NCBI GenBank assembly: GCA_965207165.1
Contig: OZ242265.1
Coordinates: forward strand, 1,426,001 to 1,490,000
DNA from: JAAXHV01 sp965207165
GTDB lineage: Bacteria > Pseudomonadota > Gammaproteobacteria > Eutrophobiales > Eutrophobiaceae
DNA length: 64,000 nucleotides
Reading direction: 5' to 3'
The first letter of the stretch is position 1. Each line of letters starts with the position of its first letter. The notes beneath the pieces were generated by a model. That model had not been told where the DNA came from. It saw nothing but the letters and a program-made list of their open reading frames with translations, and made no database searches. Positions 41,597 to 49,792 of this stretch are shown one piece after another. The position numbers were made by a program, and so were the translations under genes.

Positions 41597-41651
41597 AATT
41601 TGGGACACCCATGAATTTTGGAAAAGTGACAATTTATGGGTGTCCCAAATT
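41597..41651. repeat. REP-like palindrome between convergent genes
   Basis: AATTTGGGACACCCAT and ATGGGTGTCCCAAATT form 16-bp perfect arms around a 23-base loop that contains further partial symmetry. GGGACACCC is a recurrent word in repeats associated with Y1/RAYT transposases. Placed between the slipin gene and the convergent FAD oxidoreductase, it could act as a bidirectional transcript end. Confidence 0.8.
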
Positions 41652-41660
41652 GGCCCCAGG

Positions 41661-43019
41661 TCAGGCTTTCCTGAGCCTCCACCCATACATCAGACGCCCG
41701 TAAAAGTTGAACCACTTCCTCGCTTCGGTATCCTCGAACGGATAGTCCGCACCCATCTGCCTGGCGGTAACGAGGCCGGTCACGAAACAGGTTTCCTGGC
41801 TGTTGATCAGGGTATGGGCGCCACAGTGCCAGGTCCGCCTCCTGCCCTGGATGAAGCGAAACATATGGACAAGCAGGGCCACGTGACGCACGTCGTGCAC
41901 GATGTGCTGGAACCACCACTTCTTCACGATCCTGCCTTCGTCGATGGGGCTGATCGGGTTGTAGGTCACCAGGCACGGTTTGTCCGAGCGTTTCGCCCAA
42001 GGCTGCTGGTTGTGCATGATATAGGTGATCTCGTAGTTGTCGGGCCGCACACCGTATTGCTCGATATGGTTGCTCCGGGTGGCGAGTTCCTTGACCTCGG
42101 TGTCCGGAAGAACAGAGGCGTCCGAATGCACGACAGTATGGTTGTGCAGTTCGCTCTCGTAGCGGATCGAAGACAGAAGCCATCTCTCCAGGAATGAGGG
42201 TTTATCCAGCATCATCAGCGTCTGGTTCGCGTTACATGCGAATACCACATCGTCAAATGTCTCGGTCTTCCCATTTTCATCCTCCACGGCGACGCCGGTG
42301 GAGCGCCGGTATACCTTTCGAACCGGCCGGTCAAGATATATCCTGTCCTGAAAAGCGGCCGACATTGCTTCATAGATACGGCGCGTGCCCTGGTCCCAGG
42401 TCTGCATCGGTGTTGCGGTTTCGATATCGAAGAACTCCAGGTAGCGGGAAAACAGGGACGCCGGCATGTCGAACACGTTCGTGGCCATCAGGAAGTTGAC
42501 GAACATGGGCTTAAGGATCTTGTAGCGGAAATCTCCGGAGAACCCGCCCAGGTTAAGGACCGCGCCCATACTGACGTAGTTGAACGGGTTGAGGGCATTG
42601 AGCAACCGGGACCGGGAGGTGTTCAGCCGGCCAAACCATTTCAGGCGTCTCAGCACTTTCTGGAATTTCTCGATTTCCGGTTGTAACTGCTGCCTGATAT
42701 CGGAATCGAAGTCGTGCGCGTAAACGCCGCCACGATACTTCACACTGTAACTGAACCGGGTATCGACCAGTTCGATACCGTGTTGCTGCATGAACAGGAG
42801 AATATGATGGTAGACCGAGGGAATGCACGCAGTGACGGAAATATCGAACGGGATCGAGCTGCCATCGTCCTGCGGCATGTCGGCCGTAACGGCATTGCCG
42901 CCTATCCGGGATTGCGCCTCGTACAGCCGAAAATCGTATTTATCGGGATGCCGGTGCAGCGCCCAGGCCACTCCCAGTCCCGATACCCCGGCGCCGATAA
43001 TTGCAACTTTTCTTGGCAT
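41661..43019 (-). CDS. FAD-dependent amine-oxidase-like oxidoreductase
   Basis: A 452-residue flavoprotein. MPRKVAIIGAGVSGLGVAWA has the FAD-binding G-x-G-x-x-G, and LYEAQSRIGGNAVT is the second flavin motif (ExxxxxGG). Later, DDVVFACNANQTLMML resembles the family's third FAD segment. Proteins of this type often sit with genes for cyclopropane fatty acid or lipid modification; such neighbours are absent here, and a GMC oxidoreductase gene lies upstream. The start at 43019 has GAGAGAGG a few bases before it; the open frame extends upstream without similarity. Confidence 0.8.
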   Translation of the reverse strand: MPRKVAIIGAGVSGLGVAWALHRHPDKYDFRLYEAQSRIGGNAVTADMPQDDGSSIPFDISVTACIPSVYHHILLFMQQHGIELVDTRFSYSVKYRGGVYAHDFDSDIRQQLQPEIEKFQKVLRRLKWFGRLNTSRSRLLNALNPFNYVSMGAVLNLGGFSGDFRYKILKPMFVNFLMATNVFDMPASLFSRYLEFFDIETATPMQTWDQGTRRIYEAMSAAFQDRIYLDRPVRKVYRRSTGVAVEDENGKTETFDDVVFACNANQTLMMLDKPSFLERWLLSSIRYESELHNHTVVHSDASVLPDTEVKELATRSNHIEQYGVRPDNYEITYIMHNQQPWAKRSDKPCLVTYNPISPIDEGRIVKKWWFQHIVHDVRHVALLVHMFRFIQGRRRTWHCGAHTLINSQETCFVTGLVTARQMGADYPFEDTEARKWFNFYGRLMYGWRLRKA

Positions 43020-43092
43020 GTCCTCTCTCCGTGTCACACGTGGTTACCGATCTGTTAATGCCCGCATTTTCCCAACCGGATCCCGTACCCGC

Positions 43093-44613
43093 TCAGGGCT
43101 GCATCCGGCCGGCGACGTGAGACGCCCAGGCCGCAATACTCAGCGAGGGCGGCACGCCGACCGGTTGCGGGAACACGGACGCATCCGCGATATAAAGGCC
43201 GGGGTGCCCGTGCACCCGGCCTTCACCATCGACCACGCCTGCTGCCGGGTCATCGCTGATGCGGCAACCGCCCAGCGCGTGGGCCGTGAACACGTTTTTG
43301 CCGTCAAACCTGACCGGGCGGCCCGATTGGGCAGCAAGCGATTCAAACGCATTGATGGTGGCGGCATAGCTGGGTGAACCGCTCATGGAAAACGAAAATT
43401 TCATGCGGCCCTTGTGCATCCGGATCTCGCCGTCGGCCGCATCCTGCGACATGGCCACCACGTCAAATGCCCGGCCGGCTTTTGCCCGTGCCCTGGCGTG
43501 GAGGAATCCGGGTGCGGGAGGCGTATCCCCGCCGGCGAGAAGGACATAGCAACTGTTTTCATGCCCGGCGATCTTGATGCGGCCGTGGGCGGGCGGCCCC
43601 GGTACGGAATTGCGGGAACCATCCCCCGGGACCGGCCAGGAACCGATCAGGTCGCCGTTCACGCCAAAGCCTTTCCCGAGCCCCGGCAGTTCGCCAAGGC
43701 TGCCCGCCTGGCGTGAATGCAGCAACAGGTAGTTGGTATTCATGGTGCCGGCTGCCAGGACAACCCTGGGCGCGCTGAGTGTGAGATCCTCCTGTTTCTG
43801 CAGATCATGCACCCGCAGGCGGTAGCCCTTGTCCCGGTCACGGCGGATTTCCCGGACTTCGTGCATCGGCTTTATCACCAGGCCTTTCTGGAGTGCGGGC
43901 AACAGGTAAAGCGCATCCACGGTCGATTTGGACCCGTCCGGGCTGCCGAACATGCCGTGATCCTTCTGGAAATCCATCGGCATACGCACAATGCCCTGCT
44001 CATCGGTTAGCGGTCCCGTGACGCGCGCCGTCTCCGGGTAGAGGACGGCCATGGGCGGCTGCTCGCCGACACCCAGCGGCGTGAAGTGGTCCACGCCTTC
44101 CCAGGCGTGATCGGTATGGTTCGGCACGCGCCTGGCATCCGTCGGCTGGGTGCCCTTCAACTCTCTCCCTACCCGGTTGTAATGGGAAGCAAGAACCCCA
44201 TCGTCCAGTCCGTCAGCACGATTATTCCAGAATCCTTTGGGGGGGCTCTCCAGCGTGGCGGCCCAGATGTGGCTGCCCCCACCCACACCGGACGTACAGA
44301 CAGCTTTGACGCCCTGGCCGACCCACACATCCAGGAAACCGGTTTTGTTCAACCTGATCCCGGACTTCGGCCCAACCGGCAGGTGCAGCGAGCGCAGCAC
44401 GCTCGTCATGCCGCCGCTGCGGGGCAACGGCCTGGTGTCCGTGATACCGGCTTCCCGCACAGGCACCGTCTCGCGCCAGGGACCGCGCTCGAGCAGCAGT
44501 ACCGACATCCCGGCATCCACCAGCCGCGCTGCGGCCACGGATCCGCCGAAGCCGCTGCCGATGACGATGACGTCCGCATCGGCATGAATTTCCCTGTTAT
44601 TATCTGTCACCAC
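43093..44613 (-). CDS. GMC-family FAD oxidoreductase (cholesterol-oxidase-like)
   Basis: A 506-residue flavoenzyme. DVIVIGSGFGGSVAAARLVDAG is the N-terminal FAD motif, then LLLERGPW. The central region has CTSGVGGGSHIWAATLES, a GMC signature. The C-terminus (AHALGGCRI, then VHGHPGLYIADASVFPQP) has the catalytic-region pattern of sterol oxidases, with HALGG in place of HPLGG. Probable substrate is an alcohol or sterol-like molecule; none can be named. It may form an operon with the flanking FAD oxidoreductase, 73 bp away. Confidence 0.82.
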   Translation of the reverse strand: MVTDNNREIHADADVIVIGSGFGGSVAAARLVDAGMSVLLLERGPWRETVPVREAGITDTRPLPRSGGMTSVLRSLHLPVGPKSGIRLNKTGFLDVWVGQGVKAVCTSGVGGGSHIWAATLESPPKGFWNNRADGLDDGVLASHYNRVGRELKGTQPTDARRVPNHTDHAWEGVDHFTPLGVGEQPPMAVLYPETARVTGPLTDEQGIVRMPMDFQKDHGMFGSPDGSKSTVDALYLLPALQKGLVIKPMHEVREIRRDRDKGYRLRVHDLQKQEDLTLSAPRVVLAAGTMNTNYLLLHSRQAGSLGELPGLGKGFGVNGDLIGSWPVPGDGSRNSVPGPPAHGRIKIAGHENSCYVLLAGGDTPPAPGFLHARARAKAGRAFDVVAMSQDAADGEIRMHKGRMKFSFSMSGSPSYAATINAFESLAAQSGRPVRFDGKNVFTAHALGGCRISDDPAAGVVDGEGRVHGHPGLYIADASVFPQPVGVPPSLSIAAWASHVAGRMQP

Positions 44614-44630
44614 CCGGTCCCCGTGTTTTA

Positions 44631-45518
44631 TTACCTGTTCGCATAATGTAGAAAGTTCAATACATGTTCAAGCAAAATTCCCGGGATCTCCTCCGGGATG
44701 AAATGGCCCGACGGCAGTCCGGTCCCTTGCACGTCACCGGCCACTTTTTCCCATTCCTGCAACGGGTTAAACAACTTTCCTATAACACCCTCCGTGCCCC
44801 ATAACACGAGCAGAGGGCAGGTTATCCTGTTTCCCGCAGCCCTGTCCTGCCGGTCATGCTCCAGGTCGATACCTGCGCTTGCCCGGTAGTCTTCGCAATT
44901 CCCGGCAGCGGTACCGGGCAGTCTCAGACAACGCAGGTATTCGGCAAATGCCTCACCGGTAAACGAATTCTCTCCCGCACTGAGCCGGTATAACATGTTG
45001 CGCAGGTAGCTTTCCGGGTCTGCCGTAATCAGTGTTTCAGGCAACGGCGCCGGACGTATGAGGAAAAACCAGTGCCAGTATGCCCTGGCGAATTCCTCCG
45101 TGGTCTGCTCATACATGGACAGGGTTGGGGCAATGTCCAGCAGGATCATCCGGTTGACGGCGTCAGGGTGATCGATCGCCAGCCTGTGAGAGACCCGCGC
45201 GCCCCGGTCATGGGCCAGGATGTCAAAGCGGCCAAAACCCAGGGAACTCATCAAACTAATCTGATCCAGCGCCATTTCGCGTTTTGAATACGGGTGGTTC
45301 TTTTCCGATACAGGGGGCTTGTCGCTGTCCCCATAACCTCTCAGGTCCGCGGCAACCACCGTGAAATGTTCTGTGAGCTGTCCGGCGACCTTGTGCCACA
45401 TGACATGGGTTTGCGGGTGCCCGTGAAGCAGCAACAGGGGCGGCCCCGCACCCCCGATACGGTAGTGAATGTTAATACCGTTAACAGGTTGAGACGTCCG
45501 TTCGAAATCGGCAAACAT
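44631..45518 (-). CDS. Alpha/beta hydrolase, fluoroacetate (haloacetate) dehalogenase-like
   Basis: A 295-residue hydrolase. HGHPQTHVMWHKVAGQL is the oxyanion region. LAHDRGARVSHRLAIDHPDAVNRM carries the nucleophile D104 and the two substrate-binding arginines R105 and R108 expected of fluoroacetate dehalogenases. LLDIAPTLSMYE and FARAYWHWFFLIRPAPLPE match the halide- and lid-region of that family, and SGHFIPEEIPG gives the histidine. The fit is better than to epoxide hydrolases. It lies just upstream of the GMC oxidoreductase on the same strand. Confidence 0.8.
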   Translation of the reverse strand: MFADFERTSQPVNGINIHYRIGGAGPPLLLLHGHPQTHVMWHKVAGQLTEHFTVVAADLRGYGDSDKPPVSEKNHPYSKREMALDQISLMSSLGFGRFDILAHDRGARVSHRLAIDHPDAVNRMILLDIAPTLSMYEQTTEEFARAYWHWFFLIRPAPLPETLITADPESYLRNMLYRLSAGENSFTGEAFAEYLRCLRLPGTAAGNCEDYRASAGIDLEHDRQDRAAGNRITCPLLVLWGTEGVIGKLFNPLQEWEKVAGDVQGTGLPSGHFIPEEIPGILLEHVLNFLHYANR

Positions 45519-45595
45519 GGTTTCAGTTATTGATTTATATGGAGTTGCCTGCTGTCATTGGGTTGACAAATATTTATTTCATTATTGACAATTAA

Positions 45596-45624
45596 TTGAC
45601 AAATCACCAGGTTGCACATATCAA
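45596..45624 (+). promoter_or_regulatory. Possible sigma-70 promoter
   Basis: TTGACA at 45596-45601 is followed after 17 bases by TATCAA at 45619-45624. Two more TTGACA words lie at 45563 and 45585. It sits in an A+T-rich intergenic stretch, and no gene on the plus strand follows, so the target is unknown. Confidence 0.25.
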
Positions 45625-45811
45625 TAGGCCAGGGTTTCGCGGATGAGGTTTTCCGGGTGTTTAACAACCAGTACCCGGAAATCTCCATAAAAGTAACGCA
45701 TACGAACAGTGTTGTAAACGCAATGATACAACACGTAAAAGTACAATAAGCTACCGAACTCGCCTTATCGCAAGCTGGCTGGAGAGGGATTTTGAACGTG
45801 TCCCCAAAAGC

Positions 45812-46990
45812 TCAATCGGAATTAAAGGCAATATCGAATGCCTGTTTGAGGTCATCTATTAAATCCTCCTTATCTTCTATTCCGAATGCGAGGCGTATGG
45901 AAGAAGGTGTTATTCTTGAAACTTCCAGCTCTGCCTCATCCAAATCTGCCACGTTAAATATTCCCGGCGGCATGATCAGTGATTCCGTTGAGCCAAGACT
46001 GAAGGTCAGTTTGAATATTTGCAAGGCATCGATAAAGGTATGAAATTGTTTATCTGTAGCCCTCAAATCAAAACTAACGATGGTGCCGAAATCCTGCATT
46101 TGCTTCTTTGTCAGTGAATGATAGGGATCATCAGGTATTCCAGGATAATACAGGTTGCATACATGCTCCCGCGTATTTAACCAATTCGCTACCTCAGCTG
46201 CGTTTTCTACCTGTTTCTGATAACGCACGAAGTAGGTCTTGAGACCACGCATGATAAGAAATGCAGCATGGGCATCCAGTGTTGCACCAAACAGACCTGC
46301 CCTGGATCTGATTCTGGAAATAAGTTGTTCGCTACCTAGAATAGCTCCACCAAGCACGTCACCATGTCCTGACGCGTACTTTGTAAGGCTGTGTATGTAG
46401 ACATCAACTTCAAACTGGGCATGATTATGAAGTCCGGCTACTGTGTTATCCAGAATTGCGAGGGCATTGTTTTTATGTGCCAGTTCACATATTTTCTCTA
46501 TGTCCGCTACCTTGTTCATGGGGTTTGTGGGACTTTCGAACAAAATAAGACGAACGTTTTCGTTTTCCATGATGTTTTTCAACTGCTCATGGTCATCTAT
46601 GGAAATAATCGAGTTTGTCACACCAAATCTTGACAGTACCTCCCTAATGAATACGCGGATAGGCTTGTAGGACTCAATGAAGGTGATAACGTGATCACCC
46701 TGTTGAGTGAGACTAACCAAGGTCATTGCTACGGCCGCCATCCCGGAACCGACTGCGAACCCGTCCTCACAACCCTGCATGTCGGCCAGCAGACATTCCA
46801 GCTCTCGTACACCGGGGTTAGAGAGACGGGAATAGAAGAAACCTTCCCTCTCTTTAGCCCCTGCTTTTTGCAGATCCTGCAGGCTTGGAAATTCAAACTT
46901 GACGGATTGGTAAATGGGGCTCGTGAGAGGAAGGTTGTCTTCTGGCAGCTTGATTCTTCGGGGATGTGTGACCCTGGTGGACTTTTTCAT
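45812..46990 (-). CDS. PLP-dependent trans-sulfuration-type enzyme (Cys/Met metabolism family)
   Basis: A 392-residue fold-type I enzyme. FFYSRLSNPGVRELE matches the phosphate-binding Y-S-R-x-x-N-P segment. GSGMAAVAMTLVSL is conserved, LFESPTNPMNKVADIEKI is the usual E-S-P-x-N-P, and HSLTKYASGHGDVLGGAI holds the PLP lysine. SLGSTESLIMPP near the end is the family's substrate-side serine box. The active-site cysteine-tyrosine region of methionine gamma-lyase is replaced by FIESYKPIR, so it is probably not that enzyme. Substrate unknown. It lies 34 bp after the HpaB-like gene on the same strand, and both are A+T-rich. Confidence 0.85.
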   Translation of the reverse strand: MKKSTRVTHPRRIKLPEDNLPLTSPIYQSVKFEFPSLQDLQKAGAKEREGFFYSRLSNPGVRELECLLADMQGCEDGFAVGSGMAAVAMTLVSLTQQGDHVITFIESYKPIRVFIREVLSRFGVTNSIISIDDHEQLKNIMENENVRLILFESPTNPMNKVADIEKICELAHKNNALAILDNTVAGLHNHAQFEVDVYIHSLTKYASGHGDVLGGAILGSEQLISRIRSRAGLFGATLDAHAAFLIMRGLKTYFVRYQKQVENAAEVANWLNTREHVCNLYYPGIPDDPYHSLTKKQMQDFGTIVSFDLRATDKQFHTFIDALQIFKLTFSLGSTESLIMPPGIFNVADLDEAELEVSRITPSSIRLAFGIEDKEDLIDDLKQAFDIAFNSD

Positions 46991-47024
46991 GTTAATACTG
47001 ATCTCTATACAGCCTGAAAACGAC

Positions 47025-47819
47025 TCAGGTTTTAATTAGCCATGCCGTCAATGACCCTCCCTTGAATACATTTATAAATATCCAGAGCAGACCATTATCA
47101 TACGTTCTTAGAATTCGTGAGACGATGCTCTTATTTGAGTCATCATATCTTACAAGGAAGTTCAGGTTGCTTGTAATAGTCATCTCCGCCAGACAGTTTG
47201 TCGACGCTATCTCTTTTATATATTCTTCGGGGGTGAATCCGCCCGCTTTTAATCCATCAATAATCATACCCAGGTAGGCCTTTGAAGGAAGTAGTCCTTG
47301 TTTTGGGGATACTGATTGATAAGTAAAGAATTTTTCACCATCTTGTGACAGATAGAGTCTCCTGTATCTCTTGAGTAGAGGAACGAGCTCATAGAAATCC
47401 ATCCGTTGACAGTCTGTACGCGTCAAGGTCAAAATTTTCCCATAGACGTACTTTTCATCGACCATATGCGTAACCGAGAGAACTGCAGATAGTATTTCGT
47501 ACGAAGTGTGCTTCAGGGTGCAAACCGAGCCACAACTGTTCGACTCACGCATCATCTCAACCATGGACAGGATGTCTTCCTGGCCGGTCGGGATATGCAC
47601 CCAGCGACTGATATCGTCATTGGTATAAGGAGATTTCACTATGGTAAGAGGTTGGTTATTTTCATCGCATGCGAACTGGCAGGGTTTAACAATCATATTC
47701 AAGCCCGTTCTCAGGATCGGATGATCAACCACGCTTTCCACCCGTTCACCTCCCATGAAGACAACAGGGTTTTGCTTTTTTAAGCCCTCAATCAGTTCTA
47801 TATCGGTTCGCATTGCCAT
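47025..47819 (-). CDS. Short protein related to the N-terminal part of HpaB-family flavoenzymes
   Basis: A 264-residue protein. Its first 150 residues follow 4-hydroxyphenylacetate 3-monooxygenase/4-hydroxybutyryl-CoA dehydratase: RTDIELIEGLKKQNPVVFMG, ERVESVVDHPILR, ISRWVHIPTGQEDILSMVEM and SVTHMVDEKYVYG. Family members are about 480-520 residues and bind FAD with later segments. Here residues after about 155 are unlike the family, and the acyl-CoA-dehydrogenase-like half is missing. Either it is a specialised short relative or a fusion after truncation. It starts 33 bp from the left attachment site and leads a two-gene set with the PLP enzyme. Confidence 0.6.
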   Translation of the reverse strand: MAMRTDIELIEGLKKQNPVVFMGGERVESVVDHPILRTGLNMIVKPCQFACDENNQPLTIVKSPYTNDDISRWVHIPTGQEDILSMVEMMRESNSCGSVCTLKHTSYEILSAVLSVTHMVDEKYVYGKILTLTRTDCQRMDFYELVPLLKRYRRLYLSQDGEKFFTYQSVSPKQGLLPSKAYLGMIIDGLKAGGFTPEEYIKEIASTNCLAEMTITSNLNFLVRYDDSNKSIVSRILRTYDNGLLWIFINVFKGGSLTAWLIKT

Positions 47820-47851
47820 GGCTATATGGAATGATCCGACAGGGATATTTG

Positions 47852-47869
47852 ATGGGCCGTCAGGGATTC
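47852..47869. repeat. Left attachment site (attL) of the element
   Basis: ATGGGCCGTCAGGGATTC is an 18-bp exact copy, in the same orientation, of the tRNA-Lys 3' end at 60429-60446. The two diverge at the next base (T here, G there). Confidence 0.85.
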
Positions 47870-47934
47870 TAGCTACACATGTAACCCACTGTTTTTACTA
47901 ACTTATTAAGAAATTATACATAATATATCCCACG

Positions 47935-48090
47935 CTATTTCCAACAATACCGTTGGGTATAGACAGGAATATACAGCTCGGAGATGGAAGTCAGCGCGGC
48001 CCAATCTGAGCGATAGTTCTCCTGATGCTCAAGGACAAGGCACACGGCCCGTTCCCGGATGTCCGGGGGATAGCGTTTGTGATTGTTCAT
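47935..48090 (-). pseudogene. Truncated IS3-family transposase OrfA
   Basis: From ATG 48090 the frame reads MNNHKRYPPDIRERAVCLVL, EHQENYRSDWAALTSISE, the N-terminal helix-turn-helix of IS3-type OrfA. After about 40 residues the similarity stops (LYIPVYTQRYCW, then a TAG at 47935-47937). OrfB is absent. A ribosome-binding-like AGATGGAG precedes it. Confidence 0.75.
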
Positions 48091-48241
48091 TACTCCATCT
48101 TCTCAAGAAATCGAGTCGGCGGCAAATCCGGGGCGGTTCACTGCGAAGGCGCTGACGGCAGTTAAGAGCAAGTTAAGGTTCTCTCTTTTTCATATAGCGT
48201 TAATCCGATGTGCGATACCATGTCTTTAATGCATTCACACT

Positions 48242-48445
48242 TTACGGCAACTTTTTTATAGCAACTGAAAGGTCATCATCAACCTTGGAGAATGAAGGGC
48301 GCGGTGGTTCCGATTGAATGGCTTTCTTGTCCGTTTTGTAAATAGCGTTTGCATAATTTTCGTGTATGAAGAGTGGGAAGGTAATCACAACAGTCCCTTT
48401 TTTACATTGACCTGCATTATGGGTTCCCCTGCACTCCTGATAAAT
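48242..48445 (-). pseudogene. Gene-end fragment without start codon
   Basis: A minus-strand frame of about 65 codons without a usual start reads SLIYQECRGTHNAGQCKKGT, VVITFPLFIHENYANAIYKT, ending at a TAA (48242-48244). The residue pattern looks like real protein rather than random frame. It probably is the C-terminus of a lost gene; no family recognised. Confidence 0.3.
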
Positions 48446-48492
48446 TAGGCTCTACCGACATCGGCCATGCTATTGGTTTGAATGAATATCCT

Positions 48493-49293
48493 TCAAAACG
48501 GAATGTCATCATCAATAAATGTTGGACTATCTTCAGGTAAATTTTTCGCTAGTTCTAATTTATCTTTTCTCTTATCCAACCAGACTATTCCGTTTGGTGT
48601 TATACGATACACGAAAGCCTCATTTTCAGATCCTTCCCATTGCATGCTTTTCTCTATTAGTTCTTTTTGTATTAGATTATTAATGCCAAGACTCAATGCG
48701 AGGTCATTATGCATGGTGCTTTTCAATGCTATTTCGAGTTCCCAGTAACTGATGCCCTCCGAATCTCTGGGCCATGATGCTAATAGAACAGATAAAATGG
48801 CTACTTCATAATCTTTCAAATCTTCGAGTTCATCAGCGCCGCCTTTAATAGTTGGAGCGGAAGCAACATTTTCACCATGTTCTATTTGACCTTTTACTTC
48901 TTCAATTATGCGTCGCTCTAATTCGTCGTAACCACTTCTTGAATCAGTGTTATAGAATATGACTGGCCGATGTTGAATATCAAAAGGCAGTTTGTCACGT
49001 ATGTTTTTGTCACACAGTATGACAGCCGGTCTATTATTTGCTAGAGCATAGCCGAGTTCAAGCCAGACATTCGGATTGTCAGTACTTACTTCGGCTACAC
49101 ATATTGAAGCTTTCTGTATTGCTGTTTCTATTTTTTGAATAACTGGCTGCAATCCAAGAATCTTATCAGCCCGTAATGGTTCTACTTCTGCATTAATGAG
49201 TGCTGGTTCAATGGTTTCATTGTAACGTTTATCAAACTTTTTCCCCTCATCAAATTCTTGTATTACAAAGCATGTTGGTTTGTGTTTTTCCAT
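48493..49293 (-). CDS. Nucleoside-deoxyribosyltransferase/TIR-like protein with C-terminal winged helix
   Basis: A 266-residue protein. The N-terminal half has CFVIQEFDEGKKFDKRYNET, EPLRADKILGLQPVIQKIET, ASICVAEVSTDNPNVWLELG and YALANNRPAVILCDK. This is the Rossmann-like layout of nucleoside 2-deoxyribosyltransferase and TIR-like enzymes, with the conserved glutamate in N-P-N-V-W-L-E-L-G. Residues about 155-250 (LKDYEVAILSVLLASW, INNLIQKELIEKSMQ, YRITPNGIVWLDKR) look like a winged-helix domain. This combination in a mobile element suggests a defence or regulatory effector acting on NAD or nucleotides, but the function is inferred only. It is A+T-rich compared with the host. Confidence 0.6.
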   Translation of the reverse strand: MEKHKPTCFVIQEFDEGKKFDKRYNETIEPALINAEVEPLRADKILGLQPVIQKIETAIQKASICVAEVSTDNPNVWLELGYALANNRPAVILCDKNIRDKLPFDIQHRPVIFYNTDSRSGYDELERRIIEEVKGQIEHGENVASAPTIKGGADELEDLKDYEVAILSVLLASWPRDSEGISYWELEIALKSTMHNDLALSLGINNLIQKELIEKSMQWEGSENEAFVYRITPNGIVWLDKRKDKLELAKNLPEDSPTFIDDDIPF

Positions 49294-49426
49294 ATTTCTA
49301 ATCTCTAAGATTGGATGTGCCCCGGTAACTGAGAAGATATACTACAGCATATAAAATGCGCTGGTTTATCTGTGGGTTAATTTCTACTATATTCAAATCT
49401 TCATCGGAACCTCATCAGGAAATAAT

Positions 49427-49653
49427 ATGGTGTGGCATGGCTATGCCCCGTATAACCCGTCCATGGTGCAGACCTATCTCACCATCGCCCGGGCCGTGAA
49501 TAATTTCATCCTGGTGGGCAAGGACGGAAAACGCCGGCCATGCGGCTGGGGATGTTGAAGCAACCGCTTCGCTATGAGGATATCCTGTGGCCCGGCCAGC
49601 GGGTGCCGCGCCCGAAACGCAACCGGCGCAAGGGGATAAAGGCAGCGGCGTAA
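49427..49653 (+). pseudogene. C-terminal fragment of a DDE-type transposase, frameshifted
   Basis: Frame 1 reads HGYAPYNPSMVQTYLTIARA, VNNFILVGKDGK. After a probable one-base loss in an A-run (near 49525) frame 2 continues TPAMRLGMLKQPLRYEDILW, PGQRVPRPKRNRRKG to a TAA at 49651-49653. The H-G-Y...N-P-x-M-V and V-G-K-D-G-K-T-P-A-M-R-L-G patterns are those of an integrase-core transposase C-terminus. The rest is missing. Confidence 0.65.
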
Positions 49654-49792
49654 GTGAACGCGTAAAGCTAAAATTTAATGTTTTGAACTGGGGAAATACA
49701 ATTTTGGAATATAATAGGGACCTTTTTCAGGACTGAGACACAATGGGAATACGTATCCGACCAAAGGAAATCATAAATGGCGGCAAAGAATC

